Assembly: GCA_934646185.1 (NCBI GenBank)
Contig: CAKUEH010000003.1
Location: 1 to 64,000, forward strand
Origin: an uncultured Oscillospiraceae bacterium
GTDB taxonomy: Bacteria > Bacillota > Clostridia > Oscillospirales > Oscillospiraceae
Reading direction: 5' to 3'
DNA: 64,000 nt
The translations under genes were made by a program, and so were the position numbers. The notes beneath the pieces are model-generated. The model did no database searches and was not told the origin of the DNA. It saw only the letters and a list, made by a program, of their open reading frames with translations. Positions 8,838-15,964 of this stretch are shown one piece after another (position 1 is the stretch's first letter; the number at the start of each line of letters is the position of its first letter).

Positions 8838-9064
8838 ATCACAGCACAACACGCGCGACGATTTTGCCGGAAATCATCCAAAAAATTATGGCGCACGACC
8901 ATTTGAGTGAAGATGAAGCTCTGAGGGCTTTTTATTCCTCCGCAACCGGCGCGTCCTTTTCCGATGACGAAACCGGACTTTACGGTCAGTCTCCAAACTA
9001 TGTTTTTGGATTGTATGTGCAAGAACAGCGCGAAAGGACACTGGCACATCAAGGGTCACAATAA
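8834..9064 (+). CDS. Small conserved protein third in the DUF3990 operon
   Basis: The 76-residue product (ILPEIIQKIMAHDHLSEDEA, then FYSSATGASFSDDETGLYG) is a short helical protein of the kind repeatedly found after DUF3990 genes in clostridial genomes. The ATGA overlap with the upstream stop implies coupled translation. The two small flanking proteins may both regulate or neutralise the DUF3990 protein. Function unknown. Confidence 0.6.
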   Translation: MNHSTTRATILPEIIQKIMAHDHLSEDEALRAFYSSATGASFSDDETGLYGQSPNYVFGLYVQEQRERTLAHQGSQ

Positions 9065-9114
9065 CATATTGATGGCGTTCTTGTTATGCTTTAAGGAAGT
9101 GTAGGCGATAAATC

Positions 9115-9939
9115 GTGAAGACGATTGAGTATTATCTGAATCTTCCGTACCGTCTGGAGCTTGTTCCGGACACGGAGGAAGGCGGTTTTGTAGCCTCGTA
9201 TCCGGAGCTGCGCGGCTGTCTGACCAGCGGCGAGACGGCGGAAGCGGCACTGAAAAACGCGCTGGACTGCAAACGCGAATGGCTGGCTGCCGCGCTGGAA
9301 GATGGCTATGAAATTCCGGAGCCCGCGTCTAACGAGGAGTATTCCGGTCAGTTCAAGCTGCGGCTTCCAAAGTCACTGCACCGCGCACTTGCGGAAAACT
9401 CCAAGCGCGAGGGCATCAGCATGAACCAGTATTGTCTGTACTTGCTGACAAAAACAACGCTGAGTTTCGCCACGGCGCATAACAAATCAAAAGATGCAGA
9501 ACCCTCCATCCAACTGCGGATGGAGGGTTTCTCATCCAAGACCCATCAATTCCCGGATGATCCGGTCGGACATTTTGATGGAGCCGACGAGCACCAGCAT
9601 ATTGAATACCAACTCACCAATGTAGTTCCAGACGACCGTTGCCGGGGCAAGTCCTTCCGTTACGACGGGCGGGCTGGATGCAAATTGCGAGAAAATAATA
9701 CAGGCCAGCAAAATGACACAGCCCTCCAAGCAGATGGCGGCGTAGCTCTTAATGAACGCCATGCCGATGCTGCTGGAGGGCTGTCCTGCAAAGCTCGACA
9801 GTGGGATCGGTGCAATCGCCGTCGCCATGTAGAGCTTAAAAAAGCGGCCGTAGACGGTCAAGATCATAACGGGCGACAGCACCCAGATAAACAGCGAACC
9901 GAGCAGCGTCACCGCCCAGAGCGGAATGCTTTCCAGTAG
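9115..9939 (+). CDS. HicB-family antitoxin-like protein with read-through tail
   Basis: Residues 1-120 are a HicB protein: an RNase-H-like N-terminus (EYYLNLPYRLELVPDTEEGG, ELRGCLTSGETAEAALKNA) followed by a ribbon-helix-helix C-terminus (FKLRLPKSLHRALAENSKRE, SMNQYCLYLL). No hicA gene is next to it. The start is a GTG. After about residue 128 the frame runs on without a stop through the hairpin at 9502-9527 and then antisense across the virB6 remnant. The last 140 residues are therefore probably artefactual, caused by loss of the natural stop or a frameshift near 9470-9500. The functional product likely ends near residue 130. Confidence 0.65.
   Translation: MKTIEYYLNLPYRLELVPDTEEGGFVASYPELRGCLTSGETAEAALKNALDCKREWLAAALEDGYEIPEPASNEEYSGQFKLRLPKSLHRALAENSKREGISMNQYCLYLLTKTTLSFATAHNKSKDAEPSIQLRMEGFSSKTHQFPDDPVGHFDGADEHQHIEYQLTNVVPDDRCRGKSFRYDGRAGCKLRENNTGQQNDTALQADGGVALNERHADAAGGLSCKARQWDRCNRRRHVELKKAAVDGQDHNGRQHPDKQRTEQRHRPERNAFQ
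9502..9527. terminator. Hairpin between virB6 remnant and hicB, probably bidirectional terminator
   Basis: CCCTCCATCC (9502-9511) pairs perfectly with GGATGGAGGG (9518-9527). It lies 4 bases beyond the virB6 stop on the minus strand and is followed by TTTCTC on the plus strand. It falls inside the extended hicB reading frame, which argues that frame has lost its natural stop. Confidence 0.7.
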
Positions 9940-10128
9940 ACCGACATCTTCAATCGTTGACGCGATCTCGGCGGGCAGTGTGGATGCTTCCATTGCAGTA
10001 AGACCGGACGCACCCATGATCGTCTGGATCGCGCCCTGCGCAATAGAGAACAGAGCCGTCATTAACTCCATGCCATAGGTGACGGCCGCCTGTGCCAGTA
10101 CAAAACGAATGAAGCATTTCTTTACCAC
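9532..10128 (-). pseudogene. VirB6/TrbL-like conjugation membrane protein, 5' truncated
   Basis: About 198 residues of a polytopic membrane protein remain (FIRFVLAQAAVTYGMELMTA, GSLFIWVLSPVMILTVYGR, SYAAICLEGCVILLACIIF), matching the C-terminal two thirds of the CD1112/VirB6-type channel protein of clostridial ICEs, normally near 290 residues. The upstream part is missing. Just ahead, in another frame, is the start of an unrelated zinc-ribbon gene (10144), so the truncation is a deletion junction with the inserted cargo. With virD4 also broken, mating-pair formation is probably lost. Confidence 0.8.
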
Positions 10129-10144
10129 AACAAGGACATTTCAT
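10112..10144 (-). pseudogene. Zinc-ribbon (DUF6487-like) gene start, truncated
   Basis: A good ribosome site (GAGGAG) precedes ATG at 10144, reading MKCPCCGKEM, the usual opening of small zinc-ribbon proteins of the DUF6487 type. The frame then runs out of phase into the virB6 remnant. Only the first ten or so codons survive, so this marks a deletion junction near 10115-10128. The call rests on a short match. Confidence 0.45.
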
Positions 10145-10416
10145 ACAATCACACTCCTCTGTCAAATTCAGTTTTTCGTTTTCAAACTTGCTGGCGGCGA
10201 ACGGTTTGTCAAAACCGTTCGCGGACGGCAAGTCCACAAGGGATAGACGCACAAGCGTCGCAAGGGAGTGTAGCTCCCTTGACGGAACGAAGTGACGAAA
10301 CATTCTCGGTCATGCAGTTTCCTTCTGCTGACGGAGAATGAAGCTCCGCAGGACGCACGATACTCCCGTCAGGAGAGTATAGAAGTGCGCCCTTTAGTTC
10401 CTAAAGGGATTTTTCC
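10145..10416. other. Intergenic segment with short inverted repeats
   Basis: No gene is seen. Small dyads are present, including CAAGGGAG/CTCCCTTG (about 10260-10280) and ATACTCCC/GGAGAGTAT (about 10360-10380). They may be terminators or remnants of the inserted cargo. Confidence 0.35.
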
Positions 10417-10860
10417 TTAATACTTTTTCATCAGCTTATTAAAAATGACAATTCCTGCGATAACTTGAAACAGTAAGTATCCGCTGAGATAGAGTACAAT
10501 CATGCGAGCATTATCAATGACTTCCAATGCTCCGAGAATACCGAAGACCAAAATGGAGAAACAAACAACCAGCAGTCCTAAGCTGTAAGTATATCTTCCG
10601 GCTCTATCTCTGATTTTTGTTTTCAACTCGTCATGCTGTTCAATTCGGTCGTTCTCCAAACGCTCTTCGTATCGCTCTTTATTTTTGGGGGGACTCCAAT
10701 AAAAATATTTGCATATCATCATAATTCCGGGGAAGATACCTGCGCCCGCAAATCCCCATAAAATGCCCTCTAACTTTGTTTCAATCAACAGCGCAACAAT
10801 CAAACAAGCCACGCCGAAAAGCACATATAGTATCCCGGTTATCAAATTACTCTTTTTCAT
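10417..10860 (-). CDS. DUF2178-like four-helix membrane protein
   Basis: The 147-residue protein has membrane segments near residues 5-25, 30-48, 95-115 and 122-142 (NLITGILYVLFGVACLIVAL; YTYSLGLLVVCFSILVFGIL; IVLYLSGYLLFQVIAGIVIF) and a charged cytosolic loop between them. Start 10860 follows a GAGGTG site. It overlaps the upstream XRE regulator gene by 14 bases, the usual regulator plus membrane-protein pair seen in Firmicutes. Role unknown; possibly controlled by or signalling to the regulator. Confidence 0.7.
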   Translation of the reverse strand: MKKSNLITGILYVLFGVACLIVALLIETKLEGILWGFAGAGIFPGIMMICKYFYWSPPKNKERYEERLENDRIEQHDELKTKIRDRAGRYTYSLGLLVVCFSILVFGILGALEVIDNARMIVLYLSGYLLFQVIAGIVIFNKLMKKY

Positions 10861-11062
10861 TTTCTGCACCTCTTTCATAGATAAAGATTTCTTCAATTTG
10901 TTTGCCAAAAAAGTCTGAAATTGCAAAAGCTAATTCCAATGATGGATTATACTTTCCTGTTTCGATTGAACTAATGGTTTGTCTTGAAACACGAAGCATT
11001 TTTGCAAAATCATCTTGATTTAATCCTCGCTCCTTTCGTAACTGCTCAACTTTATTCTTCAA
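10847..11062 (-). CDS. XRE-family transcriptional regulator
   Basis: This 71-residue helix-turn-helix protein (VEQLRKERGLNQDDFAKMLR, SRQTISSIETGKYNPSLELA) is a compact Cro/CI-type repressor ending in a charged tail. Translation begins at TTG 11062, which has AAGGAGG at correct spacing. The promoter just upstream carries two copies of a 16-bp sequence that probably bind this protein (autoregulation). It is cargo inserted into the conjugation module. Confidence 0.85.
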   Translation of the reverse strand: MKNKVEQLRKERGLNQDDFAKMLRVSRQTISSIETGKYNPSLELAFAISDFFGKQIEEIFIYERGAENEKE

Positions 11063-11082
11063 AAAAACGCCTCCTTGTATGA

Positions 11083-11145
11083 CAAGTTTCCTTTACAAAC
11101 TTACTATAGCATGACACACATCTATTGTCAAGTTTCCTTTACAAC
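11083..11145 (-). promoter_or_regulatory. Promoter and paired operators of the XRE/DUF2178 operon
   Basis: On the minus strand a consensus -35 TTGACA (11131-11126) and -10 TATAGT (11108-11103) are 17 bases apart. The 16-bp sequence CAAGTTTCCTTTACAA (plus-strand reading) occurs exactly at 11083-11098 and 11130-11145, one copy overlapping the -35 edge and the other just downstream of the -10. This is a classic autorepression arrangement. Confidence 0.85.
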
Positions 11146-11228
11146 ATTTACTTCTTTATCATGGGAAAATTACAATTTATTCATACATTAAGAGCGCCTA
11201 AACATTTTTCGTCCGGGCGCTCTCAGTA

Positions 11229-11525
11229 TCAATCATATATCAGCTCAAACTTCACAATCTCCTCTGCCTGTGCCTTGCAAGCGTTCATCTGCCGCACCCA
11301 TTCCATTTGGTTTTCGGCTTTCAGTTGCTCGGTCACGCCGTTTTGCTCTGCCAGTGACCGCACGATCAGCTCCATGCGGTTTCGTGCCGCTTCGTCAATC
11401 TCGGCGCAATGCTCAAAGAGCTTGTCGGATAGCACCAGCTCATTGAACAGTATCGGGCGGTGCATTTCCAGATACGCTTTGCGGAGTCTGCCGTAGTGTC
11501 CGAGGGGCTTGGTCTTGCGGATAAT
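11229..11525 (-). pseudogene. tnpV: TnpV-type transposon protein, C-terminal fragment fused to virD4
   Basis: About 95 residues (KPLGHYGRLRKAYLEMHRPI, ENQMEWVRQMNACKAQAEEI) match the end of TnpV, a small protein of clostridial transposons. The N-terminal part is absent and the frame is continuous with a piece of VirD4, so a recombination junction lies near 11520-11530. Its presence shows the cargo came with a transposon-like element. Confidence 0.75.
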
Positions 11526-12183
11526 GATGTTCGGGACATGGCTGCCCTTTGGAGTGGTGGACTGGATCAGGTTGTTTACCAGCTTCAGCACGTCCTTTTC
11601 ATCCCGCAGATAGCGGAACGGATTGTAGCCGTCCGACTGCTCCAGATTCACAAGGTTCAGAGAGGTAGCCGCCCGTGGCAAGCAGCACCTCTGACTTTGG
11701 GTCCGTAATGACGTAGTTCGTGTTTGCGGTCAGGATATTCGGCAGCACAAAGCTGCGCGTTTTTGCCGCGCCGCTGCCGCCGATGACCAGCACGTTTAGA
11801 GAGCGGCGGTGTTTGTGCGTATCCAGACCGAGCCGGACGTGCTGGGTCAGCGGGATGCTGTCCTTCTGCGCAAACTGCGCATTGACGGATGCGGGTGTGG
11901 CCCACGCCGCAGAGCCGTGTTCCTCGCCGTCGCGGGTCCTGCCCTGATTCGTCCGGTAAAGCAAAACTGCCATGCCGTAAGCGGCAAGGCAGATAAGGAT
12001 CGTGGGCAGGCTTTTGCCCGTCCACACAATATTCGTCGGCTGCTCCAATGCACGCGTCAGATTCCGCAGCTGCTCCGGCAAACCGCCGCCAAGAGACTGC
12101 GCCAACAGGAGGGCAAGCCAGACGACGGGGACAATTCCGATAAGGTAGAACAGAGTGTCATTTGATTTTCGGATAGGCTTCAC
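11520..12183 (-). pseudogene. virD4: VirD4/TraG coupling protein, truncated and frameshifted
   Basis: The N-terminus shows two membrane segments (TLFYLIGIVPVVWLALLLAQ; TILICLAAYGMAVLLY) and the P-loop region NVLVIGGSGAAKTRSFVLP, where the usual G-K-T/S lysine is kept (AAKTR). Just after GGYL (about 11665) roughly ten expected codons are missing and the phase changes. The reading resumes as LVNLEQSDGYNPFRYLRDEK and ends at the TnpV fusion near 11525. The ATPase body and all-alpha domain are gone. GTG at 12183 is the likely original start. This coupling protein cannot be functional. Confidence 0.85.
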
Positions 12184-12262
12184 CTCGAAAGTGTTCGCAA
12201 CTAAAATCAGTTGCAAAATTGTTTTGACTGTGCTATGCTGACTACAGAAACGAGGGATTGAT

Positions 12263-12613
12263 TTGAACAATACAATGCAATATAAGGGCTATGTCGGAAG
12301 CGTTGAATTTTCTGAGGCCGATGGTCTATTTTTCGGAAAAGTTCTCGGTATCCGCGCATTGATCTCCTATGAGGGGACGAACGCCGCCGAGCTTGTGGCT
12401 GATTTTCATGACGCAGTTGACGATTATCTGTCGCTGTGCGAAGCAGAAAACAGCGAGCCGGAAAAAGCCTATAAGGGCAGCTTTAACATCCGGGTATCAC
12501 CGGAGCTGCACAAGCAAGCTGCAATTTGCGCAATGGCGCAGCAGGTCAGCTTGAATACGCTGGTCGAGGATGCTCTGCGGGAGTACGTTGCGGAGCGAAA
12601 AGAAGCTGTATAA
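12263..12613 (+). CDS. HicB-family protein without adjacent HicA
   Basis: The 116-residue product has the HicB N-terminal fold (YKGYVGSVEFSEADGLFFGK, ISYEGTNAAELVADFHDAVD) and a ribbon-helix-helix tail (FNIRVSPELHKQAAICAMAQ, VSLNTLVEDALREYV). Translation likely begins at TTG 12263 after GAGGG, or at ATG 12275. It diverges from the virD4 remnant. No hicA toxin gene is next to it, so it may act as a stand-alone regulator, as orphan HicB proteins in conjugative elements often do. Confidence 0.8.
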   Translation: MNNTMQYKGYVGSVEFSEADGLFFGKVLGIRALISYEGTNAAELVADFHDAVDDYLSLCEAENSEPEKAYKGSFNIRVSPELHKQAAICAMAQQVSLNTLVEDALREYVAERKEAV

Positions 12614-12664
12614 TAAATCAATGGCACTGACGAAGCATACCGTCAGCGCCATTTTTATATCCCG

Positions 12665-13843
12665 TTATCTTTCAAAGCCGGTAATCCGTTTCAGATGTGT
12701 TTGCGCTGGCAGTCCTTTGTCCATAAAATGCTCCAGCAGCGCTTTTTTCCTTTCATAACCGGCGAGAATGGAATCCACGAACGCAATGCTGTCGTCCTTG
12801 GCGTACAGTTTCTCAATTTCTTCCCGGTTGGGCAGCAGGGCCATACGGACACGGCTGCGGTCGGTGACGAGCTTGAGCAGCTCTGTTTCGGTCTTACGGA
12901 AGCTGTTGACCGTGATCTCTGTGCAGTCACTGCGCTCCGGCAGGCGCGGGGAATCCCAGAACATCGAATTGCCGGAATCGAAGATCGGAGCCATCCGAAT
13001 AAATTTCAGCGTCCGGCTGTCCCGCAAAACGCCGAAGTTATTGAGGTGCCGATCTGTATTCGTCAGCACAAAATCCGTGAAGATTTGATATTCAAGGAAT
13101 CCGCGCACTTCCTGTTCAGGCAGACCGTGTTCCGTGCAGACGTGGATGAAATGCTCATAGGTCGAGACAGCGTTATCTTTCTTCTCGGAATCCACAACGT
13201 CAATCGCCGGAATGAATTCCAGCGTTTCCGACGCGAAGTCCTCACAGATACAGCCGTACTGCTCGCTTGCGCTGCCGGTGAGCTTGACCGGGCGGTACTG
13301 CACATGATTTACAAAGCCCTGTTTTTCGTGCAGCATAGATGCCAGCACTTCGTTGAGACTCTGCTGGGAATTCGCACCGCGGTTGCCTTTGAGCAGGCAG
13401 CGCGTATCGTCGACGACCAGCCATTTTTTAATGAGGTCGCCCTGCAAAGCGGCATCCGGCGAATAGGAATGCCCCGCCGCGACTTCTGACAGGCTGCCAA
13501 AAGCGTTGGAGAATGGACTGACATTTTTCCACATTAGTTCACTGCCATTCGGTTTGATCCAGTAGTGGTCTGAAAGGCTGAGACCGAGGTTCCGCACGAG
13601 CAGGCTTTGCGTGGAGGGGATACCTTCCTGCTGCAAAAGCGCGGCAATGTTGCCCTGACTGATAGGGACGGCACGGCGCAGCCACCATTTGCGCAGACTG
13701 TCTGCGCCCCGACAGCCGCCGAGCGGCAGCAGTTCCGGATTTGTGCCGGGCGTGACCTTGAGGATAGCACCGGATAGGTCATCGAGCTGCAAGGACGCAA
13801 CAACATCATCCTTGTGCATCAGTTCGTAGCTTTGCTCTGCCAT
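12665..13843 (-). CDS. HipA-like serine kinase protein
   Basis: This 392-residue protein carries the HipA/PI3K-type kinase motifs: NTDRHLNNFG near residues 265-275 (catalytic Asp and Asn) and a DSGNSMFW motif near 288-296 (metal-binding Asp). No hipB-type regulator adjoins it; the upstream gene is a DUF4143 ATPase. Start at 13843 follows a GGGGGGA site. It may be a toxin-like kinase or a regulator of the element. Substrate unknown. Confidence 0.8.
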   Translation of the reverse strand: MAEQSYELMHKDDVVASLQLDDLSGAILKVTPGTNPELLPLGGCRGADSLRKWWLRRAVPISQGNIAALLQQEGIPSTQSLLVRNLGLSLSDHYWIKPNGSELMWKNVSPFSNAFGSLSEVAAGHSYSPDAALQGDLIKKWLVVDDTRCLLKGNRGANSQQSLNEVLASMLHEKQGFVNHVQYRPVKLTGSASEQYGCICEDFASETLEFIPAIDVVDSEKKDNAVSTYEHFIHVCTEHGLPEQEVRGFLEYQIFTDFVLTNTDRHLNNFGVLRDSRTLKFIRMAPIFDSGNSMFWDSPRLPERSDCTEITVNSFRKTETELLKLVTDRSRVRMALLPNREEIEKLYAKDDSIAFVDSILAGYERKKALLEHFMDKGLPAQTHLKRITGFER

Positions 13844-13897
13844 ATGCTCATCCCCCCTATTGTTGCTTTGTGTATATGCTAAACCATTCATGCACAC

Positions 13898-15199
13898 TCA
13901 AAGCAACTCTTTTGTTTTTCGTGCCAGATACAGCGGTAAGTTGGTAATTGCACCATCTTTCCGATAGCCGCGCTTGGAAAACCGCAGCGCGTGTTCGGGA
14001 TGATGGTCGGCAATGTATTTTTTGAACGACGGAGCAGTTTTGTCCTCGCCGCCCTTTGCCTCTATGGGGATGATCTCTGTGCCGTGCTGGATGAGGAAAT
14101 CAATTTCACTGTTTTTGTCCGAGTAGTAACGAGGCTCTACCGCAAATTGGCCGCGAAGCTGCTGCAGAACGTAATTCTCTGTCAATGGTCCTTTGAATTG
14201 AAAGTCCGTTTTCAGCAGAATTGCGCTGTTATCAATGCCGGCCATGTGCTTGAGCAGACCCGTATCAAACACAAACAGCTTGAACTGATCCAGCTTATCA
14301 AAGGCTGCCAGTGGATGCTCTGCTTTGGAAACATTGTAGATACGGTTTAACATCCCAACAGAAACCAGCCACTCAATCGCTTCTTCAAAGTCACGCGCGC
14401 GGCCGCCCTCCCGGACAGCGCCGTACATAAACTTTTCGTTGGACTTTGCAAGCTGCGCGACAATACTGCGGAACACCATCAAAATCCGTCCGCTGTTGAC
14501 CTTGCCATTGTGTTTGGAGAAGTCGTTCTCATAGACCTCGATCAGTTCTCGCTGGATCTGCGTAATTTTTGCAGGGTCTTTATGCGCAATCCACGAAGCA
14601 ACGCACTCTGGCATTCCACCGATAATCAGGTAGTAATTATATGCATCCAGCAGCCGGTTGTGAAAAATATCCTCAATCGACTGTTCCTTTTGAATGCTGT
14701 AATAATAGGCGTATAGACGTTCGTCGGTTGCCTCCAAAAATTCGTCAAAGGTTAGCGGATAGATGTCCAGCAGATTTACCATTCCAACAGGATACGATTT
14801 CGGCTGCGCCAAAAGTGTACCGAGCAGACTTCCAGCGGCAATCACATGGTACTCATTTGCTTTCTCCTTGAAATACTTCAGCGTGTTGAGCGCTTCCGGG
14901 CATTCTTGGATCTCATCGAAGATGATCAGCGTTTTCTCCGGCAGAATCTTTTCTCCCGCAATCATGGATAGAAGTTCAATGATCCGCTGGGGATTTTTGT
15001 TTGCCGCAAAGATGGATTTCAGTTCATCTTCCTCGTCAAAGTTGAAGTAAACGAAATTATCATAGTAATCGCGCCCAAATGACTTCATCAGCCATGTTTT
15101 TCCGACTTGTCTGGCCCCCTTCAGCACCATCGGCTTCCGATCTTCGCTGTTTTTCCAATTGATCAATGCCTGCGTTGCATTACGTTTCAAGCGAATCAC
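13898..15199 (-). CDS. DUF4143-type AAA ATPase
   Basis: The 433-residue protein has a P-loop GARQVGKTW near residues 28-36, Walker B LIIFDEIQE near 91-99, and a C-terminal DUF4143 region with a nuclease-like IDFLIQHGTEIIPIEAKGG motif near 365-385. Such proteins are common cargo of gut mobile elements, and the D-x-x-E-x-K pattern suggests a PD-(D/E)XK-like nuclease core, though activity is unproven. It is followed after about 50 bases by the HipA-like gene on the same strand. Confidence 0.85.
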   Translation of the reverse strand: MIRLKRNATQALINWKNSEDRKPMVLKGARQVGKTWLMKSFGRDYYDNFVYFNFDEEDELKSIFAANKNPQRIIELLSMIAGEKILPEKTLIIFDEIQECPEALNTLKYFKEKANEYHVIAAGSLLGTLLAQPKSYPVGMVNLLDIYPLTFDEFLEATDERLYAYYYSIQKEQSIEDIFHNRLLDAYNYYLIIGGMPECVASWIAHKDPAKITQIQRELIEVYENDFSKHNGKVNSGRILMVFRSIVAQLAKSNEKFMYGAVREGGRARDFEEAIEWLVSVGMLNRIYNVSKAEHPLAAFDKLDQFKLFVFDTGLLKHMAGIDNSAILLKTDFQFKGPLTENYVLQQLRGQFAVEPRYYSDKNSEIDFLIQHGTEIIPIEAKGGEDKTAPSFKKYIADHHPEHALRFSKRGYRKDGAITNLPLYLARKTKELL

Positions 15200-15316
15200 C
15201 GTCTTTCCTATAAGTCGTTTCTAGCATATCACATTTTTCTAGCAATATCAAATTATAATTCGCACATTTTTCTTATTATTTCGTCTGTATTTATCACGTT
15301 TTTCTGTATTCGTCTA

Positions 15317-15898
15317 TCACTTTGTGATCTCACTGTGCGTTTTTTCTCTGGCCGGGACGCGCGGTTCGACACCGGATAGCTTTTCGCGGAAGGACTGAAG
15401 CTGCTCGCCAATGGACGGGCGGTCATTCTTCGAGTTCTTCCTGCTCGTAGGCGAGCTGCTGCCGATACCGTCCGAGGAGCGTTCCGACCGAGACTCTTTT
15501 TTTGACGCGCGTTCCTCCTGCGGCTTTTCCAACGAACCGAAGATGCGCTCGAAAATGACGTTTGCCAATTCCAGATCGGTCGTCGGAATGACAAGGTCAA
15601 TGGGTGCGTCCGGCTGCTCCTTGTCTTGAATCCCAGCAAACAGCACCTTGTCCTTCGCCTGACGGCTGAATTCCCGGTACTGCTCCGGTGTCAGGGAAAA
15701 CGTGCGGATGTCGCGCGTCTGCTGGAGAATTTTTTTGAGGCTGGTCTTGCCGTAGACCTTTTTATGGTTGCGCGCCAACGCCAGCAGCATGGCCGCAGCA
15801 TTTTTTGCAGCTAGGCCTGCCAGCTTGACCGCCACCTCGCCGCCAGAGAGCATCATGTGAACGACCTGCTCGGCAGCTTCACTGTTTCCTACGTTGAT
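15317..15898 (-). CDS. PcfB-family conjugation protein with apparent ATC start
   Basis: The protein (about 193 residues; 179 from the first ATG at 15856) is PcfB-like (DUF3801): an N-terminal helical domain (AVKLAGLAAKNAAAMLLALA, FSLTPEQYREFSRQAK, DLVIPTTDLELANVIFERI) and a disordered, Ser- and Lys-rich C-terminus. PcfB proteins work with the VirD4 coupling protein in DNA transfer. The family-type N-terminus INVGNSEAAEQVVHM is encoded in frame upstream of the first ATG, after a perfect GGAGGTG ribosome site, but its first codon is ATC at 15898-15896; an in-frame TGA lies just before. Either ATC initiates or the original ATG has mutated. Confidence 0.8.
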   Translation of the reverse strand: MNVGNSEAAEQVVHMMLSGGEVAVKLAGLAAKNAAAMLLALARNHKKVYGKTSLKKILQQTRDIRTFSLTPEQYREFSRQAKDKVLFAGIQDKEQPDAPIDLVIPTTDLELANVIFERIFGSLEKPQEERASKKESRSERSSDGIGSSSPTSRKNSKNDRPSIGEQLQSFREKLSGVEPRVPAREKTHSEITK

Positions 15899-15916
15899 GG
15901 GAAATCACCTCCTACA

Positions 15917-15950
15917 TAAAAATCCTCCGGCAGCGGTACTGCCGGAGGAT
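15917..15950 (-). terminator. Strong terminator after the nucleotidyltransferase gene
   Basis: A perfect 12-bp stem (ATCCTCCGGCAG at 15922-15933 and CTGCCGGAGGAT at 15939-15950) is followed on the minus strand by TTTTT. It separates the XRE/nucleotidyltransferase pair from pcfB. Confidence 0.9.
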
Positions 15951-15964
15951 CATCGTTTTCTGCT

